Shown here: positions 14,345-21,021 of the stretch, piece after piece
Layout of the letters: every line of letters starts with the position of its first letter
Numbering within the stretch: the stretch's first letter is position 1
NCBI GenBank assembly: GCA_027622655.1
Contig: JAQBYI010000033.1
Location: 1 to 34,861 of the forward strand
Direction: 5' to 3'
DNA from: Gemmatimonadota bacterium
Lineage (GTDB): Bacteria; Gemmatimonadota; Gemmatimonadetes; Gemmatimonadales; Gemmatimonadaceae
DNA length: 34,861 nt
The notes under the pieces: model-generated
Told to the model about the DNA's origin: nothing
The model's database searches: none
The model's input: only the letters and a program-made list of their open reading frames with translations
Position numbers and translations under genes: made by a program

Positions 14345-15850
14345 CTACGGTATCGGTGCGTACCTCACGCCTGCAACGCCGCCCTTGGCGGCGACGACCT
14401 TGAAGGTCCCCATGCTGTTCGCCTCCACCGGCCCGACCGTAACCGACTGCGTGTCAATAACTGCGCCGGTGCGATCAACGAACTCGAACTCCACGGTAAA
14501 CGTTCGCGCTGCGTTCCCACGGTTTTCGATCTCGCCCGAGAGTGTCGTCGATGCTATCGCACGGTCGAAGTCCGTGAATGTCACCTTCGTCTTCATGCCG
14601 TCCGACTTCGTGCTGTACGCCACCGCTGAATCCGTGTACGCCTTCTTGAGCGCCTCGTTGGTCGCGCCGTCGGCCATTCCTTTGTACGCATACGCGTACA
14701 GCAGGACGTTGTCCGGGTTCGACGGGTCAAGCGCAAGCAGGCGACCGACGACCGGAAGCATTTCGGTCGTCTGTTTCAGGTCGAACAGCGTCGCCGCGTA
14801 GTTGTACAAGTAGTCGCGAAAGTACGGATTGACCTCGGAGGCCGCCTTGAACACGCGGGCAGCCGCGGGCGTGTTGTTCAGCCGAATGGCGATGAAGCCA
14901 AGCTGACCAAGCGCCATGTCGCTGAACTTGTCGAGCATCGGTTCTGTCGATCCGAGCAGCGCGACAGCGGAAGAGCTGTCTTCCGTCATCGCCCACGCGA
15001 CAGAAATCCCGTTGACGGCGAACGGCGCTTCCTGGCTCGCCGGATACTCCATTACCACCTGGGCGTACGCCTTGTCAGCACCCTTGTATAGTGCCGCCTT
15101 CTCCGCGCCGGAAGCTTTCTCGGCCATTTCCTGTTGCACTCGGCCCAGATTGAACATCAGGTTGGCCCGCGTTCTGGTGGTCGCCGTGTCGCCCGCCAGC
15201 TTGTCGACGGTCAACTGCAGGTACTTGACCTGAGATGCAGCATCGTCCTTCGCGGCCGCGATACGCCAGAGTACGTCGTAGGCCTGCGGTGCGCGGTCGG
15301 ACATGATCAGCGCACGGTTGGCTGAGTATTCCGCCGAATCGAGCTGGTTCGCCTGGAGAGCCGTGTAGGCGAGCTCGATCCGCTTCGCGTATGGCTTGTA
15401 CTCGCGCCACTGCGTGGTTTCTTCGAGGCAGTCCGGCTTAGCCGCCTCGATGATGTCGAGGAGTGAGTCGGCCGAGACGAGCAAGTCAATCGATGCCTTC
15501 TTGTCGCCGGGAAAGTTCAAGTCACCGTTAAGCAAAGTCTCGCCGCCGAATTCGACCGCGAGAATCAGAAACTGCGCAGCCACGAAGTCGCGGCCGAGCG
15601 GATTTTCTGCCGTTCCCTTGTTGAACACTTCCTTCAATCCGTCACGAACGTCTTTGAGGGCATCAGCCGGAGTCTTGGCGCTGACCACTCTGTTGCGCGT
15701 GATGGCGGCCTTCGCCAGCGGCGTCGGTGCCATCTGCTGAACGTCGCAGGTCGGGCCGGCAGCTGCTGCGGCTTCCTGGGCGCCGGCCGGAACTGCGAAG
15801 CCGGCCAGAAGGGCGCCCGACAGGGCAAGAACACGATTAGCGCGGAACAT
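14345..15850 (-). CDS. Exported TPR-like repeat protein
   Basis: The 501-residue product starts with a signal peptide cleaved after Ala-Gly-Ala-Gln (about residue 25). The mature protein is a series of amphipathic helix pairs of TPR type (about 60-400). It ends in a strand-rich domain of about 90 residues with Asn-Arg-Gly-Asn-Ala-Ala-Arg-Thr-Phe-Thr-Val and Val-Glu-Ala-Asn-Ser-Met-Gly-Thr-Phe, resembling domains that describe intrinsic versus linked substituents or FxLYD-like modules. It probably acts in the periplasm as a scaffold or envelope-assembly factor; the partner is unknown. The ATG at 15850 is chosen because it starts the signal peptide; the frame is open further upstream. No gene is operonic with it. 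Confidence 0.75.
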   Translation of the reverse strand: MFRANRVLALSGALLAGFAVPAGAQEAAAAAGPTCDVQQMAPTPLAKAAITRNRVVSAKTPADALKDVRDGLKEVFNKGTAENPLGRDFVAAQFLILAVEFGGETLLNGDLNFPGDKKASIDLLVSADSLLDIIEAAKPDCLEETTQWREYKPYAKRIELAYTALQANQLDSAEYSANRALIMSDRAPQAYDVLWRIAAAKDDAASQVKYLQLTVDKLAGDTATTRTRANLMFNLGRVQQEMAEKASGAEKAALYKGADKAYAQVVMEYPASQEAPFAVNGISVAWAMTEDSSSAVALLGSTEPMLDKFSDMALGQLGFIAIRLNNTPAAARVFKAASEVNPYFRDYLYNYAATLFDLKQTTEMLPVVGRLLALDPSNPDNVLLYAYAYKGMADGATNEALKKAYTDSAVAYSTKSDGMKTKVTFTDFDRAIASTTLSGEIENRGNAARTFTVEFEFVDRTGAVIDTQSVTVGPVEANSMGTFKVVAAKGGVAGVRYAPIP

Positions 15851-15978
15851 GGGACTGGCCTCAACAAGAAAGAGAATACGGGGCTGACCTACGGCGGAAA
15901 CTCTCGGACCTCTCGCTCGCGCCCTTGCGGGCCGCATGGCGCCGCGGGGCAACTTCTCCTACCCCACTAATCGCCAAA

Positions 15979-16052
15979 TGGGCGGTACAAGACTCGAACT
16001 TGTGACCTCCACGATGTCAACGTGGCGCTCTAACCAACTGAGCTAACCGCCC
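15979..16052 (-). tRNA. tRNA-Val (anticodon GAC)
   Basis: A 74-base cloverleaf: acceptor GGGCGGT/ACCGCCC, anticodon loop TTGACAT giving GAC, T-loop TTCGAGT, discriminator A, no encoded CCA. Last of three minus-strand tRNAs. Confidence 0.97.
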
Positions 16053-16067
16053 GGATTATAGCACTGA

Positions 16068-16140
16068 AGCGGGAAACGGGACTCGAACCCGCGACCCCAA
16101 CCTTGGCAAGGTTGTGCTCTACCAACTGAGCTATTCCCGC
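16068..16140 (-). tRNA. tRNA-Gly (anticodon GCC)
   Basis: A 73-base cloverleaf: acceptor GCGGGAA/TTCCCGC, anticodon loop TTGCCAA giving GCC, T-loop TTCGAGT, discriminator T (U), no encoded CCA. It lies 15 bases upstream of tRNA-Val. Confidence 0.97.
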
Positions 16141-16156
16141 ACGACCACACCGGCGA

Positions 16157-16229
<73 letters not shown>

Positions 16230-16294
16230 CGCCCGGCACTCGCTGATTCCGTGCCGCGATTTAATTGCAAAAGGCAGCTGATCAGGAATCACAA

Positions 16295-16323
16295 AAGCTA
16301 TTCGCGGGTGGTAAGAGGGTCAA
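16295..16323 (-). promoter_or_regulatory. Possible sigma-70 promoter of the tRNA-Ala-Gly-Val cluster
   Basis: On the minus strand TTGACC (16323-16318) and TAGCTT (16300-16295) are separated by 17 bases. The -35 box is a five-of-six match; the -10 box is weak. Transcription would start about 60 bases before tRNA-Ala. Confidence 0.4.
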
Positions 16324-16510
16324 GCCAAGAGTGTTGGCAAAAGCTGTCCAATGCGCTATTTTCTGACTCCTTTTGCTCCCCGGGTGTGGAGCGAGGCAAT
16401 CGTGCGCGAATGGTCCGGTTTTCACCCCCGGCTCACTCGCGACGGAAAACCCCAGGAGGGGCCGGTCCGATGAAGTTGGTACTTTCGAAGCGTCGGAGAC
16501 TGGCGCCCCG

Positions 16511-17731
16511 ATGAAGAAACAACCTGCCAAGAAGAAGCAACCCGCCAAATCGAAGTACAAGGCGAGGCCGAAGCCGAAGCCGAAGGCCGCGGCGAAGCCG
16601 AAGGCAACTCGCAAGCCGAAGCCTGCACACAAGTCAAAGGTTACTGGCAAGCTGAAGCCATCATCGAAGTCAAAAGCTGCGGGCAAGCTGAAGCCTGCGG
16701 CGAAGGTCGGTAAACAACCGAAACTGGTGCGCGGCAAATCGGTCGCGCCCACAAAGTCGAAGCCGTCGAAGGCGTCTGCTGCGCGTACCAGCGCGGCGCC
16801 GCCCGCCACCACAGGAAAATCAAATCCACCAGTGTCTGTAGCAACCGAACCCAAAACCAAGCGCCGTAGGCGCACCGCACCGACTGGCATAGCGCCCAGC
16901 GAACCCGAGCGCGACATCCTCGACCAGTACCTCTACGAGGTCTCCACGTACCCCTTGCTCAAGGGGCACGAGGAGATCGACATCGCCCGCAAGATCCGCG
17001 CGGGCGATGCCGATGCACTGCAGGAACTCGTGAAGCGCAACCTGCGCTTCGTGATCTCCGTCGCCAAGAAGTATCAGAATCGCGGCCTTCCGCTCATCGA
17101 CCTTATCGGTGAGGGCAACGTCGGATTGTTGACGGCGGCGCGAAAATTCGATCCAGATCAGGGCGTGAAGTTCATTTCGTACGCCGTATGGTGGATTCGG
17201 CAGGCGATCCTGTCTTCGCTCGCCCGGCAGGGCCGCACCGTGCGCGTGCCGCTCAACCGAACGGCCGATCTCTCGCGCATCATCAAGGCGTCGGAAATTC
17301 TCCGCCAGAAGCTGCGGCGCGAGCCGACGCCGGAAGAACTCGCCCAGCTCACGGGCCTTTCAGTGGACGTCGTGCAGTCGCTCGCGGCGCTCAATACCGG
17401 CGACGTGCGCCTCGACGCGCCGATGGATCCCGATGGAGACCGCTCGTTGATTGAGCGGTTCGTTGCGGACGAAATGCCCGACACCGAGGAGGAGGCGATG
17501 AACCGCTTTCTCACCGACGAGATCGAGCAGGCGTTGAATACGCTCCCGCCCCGCGACGCAAAGGTGCTCCGCCTCTACTTCGGGCTCGAAGGGGGCCGGG
17601 AGCACACGCTAGAGGAAATCGGTTCGATGCTGGGCGTCACCCGTGAGCGGGTTCGCCAGCTCCGCGACCGGGCGCTCAAGCGTCTCCGAGAGGGGGATGT
17701 GGGGCGCGCTCTGGGCTCGTTCGCGGCCTGA
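16511..17731 (+). CDS. rpoD: Primary-type RNA polymerase sigma factor with long basic N-terminus
   Basis: The C-terminal 275 residues are a complete group 1 sigma factor: region 1.2 (Asp-Gln-Tyr-Leu-Tyr-Glu-Val near 138), region 2 with Arg-Asn-Leu-Arg-Phe-Val-Ile and Tyr-Ala-Val-Trp-Trp-Ile-Arg-Gln-Ala-Ile, region 3, and region 4 with Thr-Leu-Glu-Glu-Ile-Gly and Thr-Arg-Glu-Arg-Val-Arg-Gln. The first 130 residues are almost only Lys, Pro, Ala, Ser and Arg, like a histone H1 tail, instead of the acidic region 1.1 of E. coli RpoD. The ATG at 16511 is chosen as the last start before this tail; the frame stays open upstream, and GGAG at 16495 is a distant ribosome site. It diverges from the tRNA cluster. 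Confidence 0.93.
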   Translation: MKKQPAKKKQPAKSKYKARPKPKPKAAAKPKATRKPKPAHKSKVTGKLKPSSKSKAAGKLKPAAKVGKQPKLVRGKSVAPTKSKPSKASAARTSAAPPATTGKSNPPVSVATEPKTKRRRRTAPTGIAPSEPERDILDQYLYEVSTYPLLKGHEEIDIARKIRAGDADALQELVKRNLRFVISVAKKYQNRGLPLIDLIGEGNVGLLTAARKFDPDQGVKFISYAVWWIRQAILSSLARQGRTVRVPLNRTADLSRIIKASEILRQKLRREPTPEELAQLTGLSVDVVQSLAALNTGDVRLDAPMDPDGDRSLIERFVADEMPDTEEEAMNRFLTDEIEQALNTLPPRDAKVLRLYFGLEGGREHTLEEIGSMLGVTRERVRQLRDRALKRLREGDVGRALGSFAA

Positions 17732-17759
17732 CCGACCACAACGACCACAACGACGAGTA

Positions 17760-17843
17760 GACGGCTTACGGTGGACGGTTCACGGCTGTCGGTTCGCACA
17801 ACCGATAACCGTTTGCCGTCCACGGTGAGCCGTCCACTCGCAT
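17760..17843. repeat. Heptad repeat array B, palindromic, rpoD/mlaF spacer
   Basis: Units at 17765-17792 are the reverse complement form of the CCGTCAR heptad; units at 17802-17843 are in the forward form. The two arms can pair: 17761-17778 matches the reverse complement of 17813-17833 region bases with two mismatches over 18. A transcript crossing it could form a long hairpin and might end rpoD transcription. No T-run follows. Confidence 0.7.
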
Positions 17844-17900
17844 TTGTTGGTACCTCGGGTCACTCGATCGGCGCGGGCCTATATTGCACGTCGGTTCCTT

Positions 17901-18653
17901 ATGATCCTCCTCGACAATATCCACAAGGCCTTCGGGGCCAAGCAGGTGCTCACGGGATTCACCCTTGAGGTGCGCGAGGGTGACATCGCCGTGCTCCTCG
18001 GCTATTCCGGGTCCGGAAAAAGCGTCGCGATCAAGCACATTGTCGGGCTGCTCGAACCCGACCAGGGCACGGTGTTCGTGGACGGGCGCGAGGTGCCGAC
18101 ACTATCGCGCAGCGAACTGTATGAACTTCGATCGAAAATCGGCTACGTCTTCCAGTTCGCAGCGCTCTTCGATTCCATGACGGTGGGTGACAATGTCGCG
18201 ATGGGGCTCCGCAAGCGACGGAACCTGTCTGAACCGGAGATTCTTGACCGCGTACACGAAGCGCTCGAACTCGTTGACCTTCCCGACGCGGCCGGCCTGG
18301 CGCCGAGCGATCTCTCTGGTGGCATGCGAAAGCGAGTGGGTATCGCTCGAGCCATTGCCATGCACCCCAAGTATCTCCTGTACGATGAACCGACCACGGG
18401 GCTCGACCCGGTGACGTCGGCTGTGATCGACGAGCTCATGATGCGAATGCAGAAGCAGCTCGGCGTCACAAGCATCGTCATCACGCACGACCTTCGGACA
18501 GCGTGGACCGTAGCGACGAAGATCGCGATGCTCTACGAGGGCAAGGTCCGTCAGGTGGGGACGCCTGATGAAATCCGCGAGACGACCGACCCGGCAGTTC
18601 GCCAGTTCATCGAAGGGAAGGCGACGCCGTCGGCTGTTGACGGTGTGCTATGA
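17901..18653 (+). CDS. mlaF: MlaF-type ABC transporter ATP-binding protein
   Basis: This 250-residue ABC ATPase of the phospholipid-trafficking (Mla/Ttg2) class would power lipid transfer between the membranes. Seen are Walker A Gly34-Tyr-Ser-Gly-Ser-Gly-Lys-Ser41, the signature Leu-Ser-Gly-Gly-Met-Arg-Lys-Arg at 138-145 (the Met-Arg-Lys-Arg form is characteristic of MlaF), Walker B Leu-Leu-Tyr-Asp-Glu-Pro-Thr at 159-165 and the His switch in Ile-Thr-His-Asp. The ATG at 17901 gives the family start; the frame opens earlier with a TTG at 17844 inside array B. The permease mlaE and binding protein mlaD are not adjacent. The stop overlaps the Nudix gene start (ATGA). Confidence 0.88.
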   Translation: MILLDNIHKAFGAKQVLTGFTLEVREGDIAVLLGYSGSGKSVAIKHIVGLLEPDQGTVFVDGREVPTLSRSELYELRSKIGYVFQFAALFDSMTVGDNVAMGLRKRRNLSEPEILDRVHEALELVDLPDAAGLAPSDLSGGMRKRVGIARAIAMHPKYLLYDEPTTGLDPVTSAVIDELMMRMQKQLGVTSIVITHDLRTAWTVATKIAMLYEGKVRQVGTPDEIRETTDPAVRQFIEGKATPSAVDGVL

Positions 18654-19153
18654 CGCGCGCGGCACGAGCGCGGCGTGAAACGTCCGCTGGCGGAGTCGTT
18701 TTCCGACGCGATGGAGATCGCGCGCTTGTTCTGCTGATCCGGGACGCGCACCGGAACTGGAGCTTTCCCAAGGGGCATCTCGAGCGCGATGAGAGGCCTG
18801 AAGACGCTGCGGTGCGCGAGGTGCGCGAAGAGACTGGACTTGCCAACCTTGAGGTTGTAGCGCCGATCAGTACGATCGAGTGGACCTTTCGGCGTCGCGG
18901 CGTACAGGTGCACAAGACGTGTCACTTCTTTGCCCTCACCACGCCGGACGTGCGCACCAAGCCGCAGCGCGGCGAAGGAATCACCGCATGCCGCTGGGTG
19001 ACGCTCGACCAGGGCGAACGCATGCTCACGCATGACAGCGCCCGCGGAGTGCTCGCCGCAGCACGTGTGCCCATTGCCGAGTTCGCTGCCGCGCCAAGCG
19101 CGTCTTCGCTGGCGTCCGGGTCCTCAGCAGCCACCGCTACCTCCGGGTCCTGA
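18650..19153 (+). CDS. Nudix hydrolase
   Basis: The 167-residue protein has a complete Nudix box: Gly42, Glu48, Arg56-Glu57, Glu60-Glu61 and Gly63 in the G-x5-E-x7-R-E-x-x-E-E-x-G pattern, following Trp-Ser-Phe-Pro-Lys-Gly. The Gly-Gly-Val-Val-Phe-Arg-Arg start and the Ser-Phe-Pro-Lys-Gly-His context resemble diadenosine polyphosphate or NTP pyrophosphohydrolases; the substrate cannot be fixed from sequence. A low-complexity Ala/Ser tail (about 145-167) follows the domain. Its ATG overlaps the mlaF stop by four bases. Confidence 0.9.
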   Translation: MTRAARARRETSAGGVVFRRDGDRALVLLIRDAHRNWSFPKGHLERDERPEDAAVREVREETGLANLEVVAPISTIEWTFRRRGVQVHKTCHFFALTTPDVRTKPQRGEGITACRWVTLDQGERMLTHDSARGVLAAARVPIAEFAAAPSASSLASGSSAATATSGS

Positions 19154-19162
19154 GCCACGGCG

Positions 19163-19975
19163 ATGCGCGCGCCGACACGGTTGATGACCGCCGAGGGCGG
19201 GCCCACGGTTGCTGTCTACACGTCGCGCGAGCGAACCCGCGATCTGCTGAAGCACGCCTTCCCGCGCCGCCGCGGGCAGCTGATTTTCTGTCGCTCGGCA
19301 GCCGAGGTCACCCGACAGATGGGTCGCATGCTCGTCGACATTGTCGTCGTTGACGTGGCAGCGCCTACAGAGGACACATGGCTCGCCGCGGCGTGCGCCC
19401 GGGAGTATCCCTGCACGCCTTTCTTCGGTATCTCGGCGCTTCGACTCGGTGACGCGCCCACGATCTCGAGGTGCGCCGCGCTCGATTTCGCCGACATCTT
19501 CAGCGAAGGGATCGACGACGGTTCGCTCCGGGAACTGGTCGTGCCGGCGTCGTTCACCATCCGGTTTGCGGCTACACTCGGCCCGGCGAACGGACCACTG
19601 GGTCTTGTGTCGCCCGTTCAGCAAAACGCATGGCGCTGGATCGTGGGGCGCGGTGGGCGGCCAGTCCGCACCGATCTCCTCGCAGACGCGCTCGGTGTTA
19701 CGCGTGAGCACCTTAGCCGGAGCTTTTCCGCTTCCGGCGGGCCAAACCTCAAGCGCGTGATCGACCTCGTGCGGGTTATTGCCGCTGCCGAACTCGCAAA
19801 AAGCCCCGGATACGACTCGGCCGACGTAGCGCGCGTGTTGCAATACGCTTCCGCGTCGCACCTTACCAGCACGGCGCAGCGCGTCTGCGGCACGCGGTCC
19901 GCTTCACTCGCAAGGCTCCGCACGGGCGACATCATCGAGCGGTTCCAACAGGGACGAGGGCGGAGCAGGGGCTAG
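19163..19975 (+). CDS. AraC-type transcriptional regulator with receiver-like N-terminus
   Basis: Of 270 residues, the C-terminal part (about 150-262) has the two helix-turn-helix elements of AraC-family regulators (Asp-Ala-Leu-Gly-Val-Thr-Arg-Glu-His-Leu-Ser-Arg, then Ser-Ala-Asp-Val-Ala-Arg-Val-Leu-Gln-Tyr). The N-terminal 120 residues look like a response-regulator receiver: beta strand Val-Ala-Val-Tyr-Thr, then Val-Asp-Ile-Val-Val-Val-Asp64. The paired acidic residues after strand 1 and the conserved Lys are missing, so it may be a pseudo-receiver. An ATG at 19184 is an alternative start. It begins 10 bases after the Nudix stop, suggesting one operon with mlaF. Target genes are unknown. 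Confidence 0.72.
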   Translation: MRAPTRLMTAEGGPTVAVYTSRERTRDLLKHAFPRRRGQLIFCRSAAEVTRQMGRMLVDIVVVDVAAPTEDTWLAAACAREYPCTPFFGISALRLGDAPTISRCAALDFADIFSEGIDDGSLRELVVPASFTIRFAATLGPANGPLGLVSPVQQNAWRWIVGRGGRPVRTDLLADALGVTREHLSRSFSASGGPNLKRVIDLVRVIAAAELAKSPGYDSADVARVLQYASASHLTSTAQRVCGTRSASLARLRTGDIIERFQQGRGRSRG

Positions 19976-19996
19976 CCGCACTCCCGCGGGCGCGAG

Positions 19997-20075
19997 TCAT
20001 CCGGCGCTTGCGGTCTATTCGCGGCGAGCGCGGTTCAGCCAAGTTCATCCGGCGCTTGCGGTCTATTCGCGGCGA
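19997..20075. repeat. Two 31-bp direct repeats, 48-bp period
   Basis: Identical 31-base copies at 19997-20027 and 20045-20075 are separated by 17 unrelated bases; a short third piece (TTCATCCG) follows at 20083. They contain the TCATCCG word also found in the inverted repeats around the adjacent nuclease gene, so they probably belong to the same repeat family. Confidence 0.95.
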
Positions 20076-20107
20076 TCTCGATTCATCCGTTCCCAACGCG
20101 GTCACGG

Positions 20108-20566
20108 TTAGCCGCGGCGCAAGTGTCTCGGCTCTACCGGGGAATCGGATGAACGCGGATGATCCGGATCCTGCGAATCCGTTTTGTTTCGCATCGAGAC
20201 CAGCCGGTAGAACCGTGGTTCCGGACCGAAGTGGAGGAGGAGTCCAACACGGAGGCTCGTCCCACGCAGGTAGTTGAATAGCTGGCGCTGCGCTGTCGGA
20301 GCGAGGACGGGCGTCGATTTGACCTCAAACACCACCGCGCCGCCGACGATCAGGTCCACGCGCTGAAAGCCCACCTCTTCGCCCTTGTACTCAACCCGGA
20401 TGGCGAACTCGCGCGCGACAACGTGTCCCCGTGCTCGCAGTTCCCGCTCCAACGCCGCCGAGTAGATGCTCTCCAGAAACCCGAACCCGAGCGTGTTGTA
20501 CACCTCGTAGAACGCACCGATGATTGAGTGCGTGAGTTCGCGTTCGATGAGCTCTTCGCGGGCCAT
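20108..20566 (-). CDS. GxxExxY protein, PD-(D/E)XK nuclease-like
   Basis: The 152-residue product has the defining motif Gly29-Phe-Leu-Glu32-Ser-Ile-Tyr35. A PD-(D/E)XK-type core follows, with Asp71 and Glu81-Val-Lys83 separated by a hydrophobic strand, matching the family domain databases call GxxExxY or PDDEXK_3. A DNA- or RNA-cleaving role is expected from the fold but not proven for the family. The ATG at 20566 starts the conserved Glu-Leu-Thr...Ile-Gly-Ala-Phe-Tyr-Glu-Val-Tyr helix; the frame opens to 20590. The last 20 residues are encoded inside one arm of a 60-bp inverted repeat and are low-complexity, as if the repeat had supplied the stop codon. The gene stands alone among repeats. 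Confidence 0.87.
   Translation of the reverse strand: MAREELIERELTHSIIGAFYEVYNTLGFGFLESIYSAALERELRARGHVVAREFAIRVEYKGEEVGFQRVDLIVGGAVVFEVKSTPVLAPTAQRQLFNYLRGTSLRVGLLLHFGPEPRFYRLVSMRNKTDSQDPDHPRSSDSPVEPRHLRRG
20116..20175. repeat. 60-bp inverted repeat, left arm
   Basis: Base-by-base comparison with the reverse complement of 20643-20702 gives 51 of 60 identities with no gaps. The central word CGGATGAACGCGGA is perfect in both arms. This arm is translated as the C-terminal tail of the GxxExxY gene. Confidence 0.9.
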
Positions 20567-20642
20567 CGCCAAACATCCAGATCCCGCCACCCCGCGCCGT
20601 CATCATTCCCCCGCACCCCCAATCAAAAGCAGTTGCAGTATC

Positions 20643-20702
20643 CGCAGTATCCGTGCCTTCCGCGTTCATCCGCTTCCCCGTTAGAGCCGAGACACCGGCG
20701 CC
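20643..20702. repeat. 60-bp inverted repeat, right arm
   Basis: Mirror copy of 20116-20175, 77 bases upstream of the GxxExxY start codon, so it also occupies the probable promoter region. Next to it, toward the gene, lie further copies of a 9-base TCCGCAGTA-like unit. Confidence 0.9.
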
Positions 20703-20725
20703 ACGGCCCACTATGACTGTGACAC

Positions 20726-20830
20726 GAACCAGGTGCGAACCAGGTGCGAACCAGGTGCGAACCAGGTGCGAACCAGGTGCGAACCAGGTGCGAACCACGG
20801 GTGCGAACCACAGGTGCGAACCACAGGTGC
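20726..20830. repeat. Minisatellite: six 11-bp and three 13-bp units
   Basis: Six perfect GAACCAGGTGC copies (20726-20791) are followed by three 13-base derivatives (20792-20830) that carry two extra bases. It lies about 190 bases upstream of atpA. There are no spacers, so it is not a CRISPR array. Confidence 0.97.
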
Positions 20831-20955
20831 GAACCACGGTGAACCGCTGATGCGACCCACAATGCGAGCAGGCTCCGCGAACCGAGTGTCGAATCCGCCG
20901 TTCGTACTGGCGGTGTTCCCCGCGAAGCGTCACTCTTGATCTTGCGTACGAATGT

Positions 20956-20977
20956 GCTTGTGATATTTTTCACAAGC
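20956..20977. promoter_or_regulatory. Perfect 7-bp inverted repeat in the atp upstream region
   Basis: GCTTGTG (20956-20962) and CACAAGC (20971-20977) flank an AT-only eight-base centre that includes a possible -10-like GATATT (20962-20967). TTGATC (20936) and TTGCGT (20942) are the nearest -35-like words but neither has ideal spacing. It could be an operator or a leader hairpin of the atp operon. Confidence 0.4.
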
Positions 20978-21021
20978 TCAGCCCGACAGTCGCCAGACCC
21001 CACTAAGGAATACGACCTTCC

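Noticed and set aside
19997-20075. Two-repeat CRISPR array
   Set aside because: Only two copies with a 17-base gap, no cas genes, and relation to the repeats around the GxxExxY gene.
20726-20830. CRISPR array
   Set aside because: Units are 11-13 bases and directly adjoining, with no spacers and no cas genes nearby.
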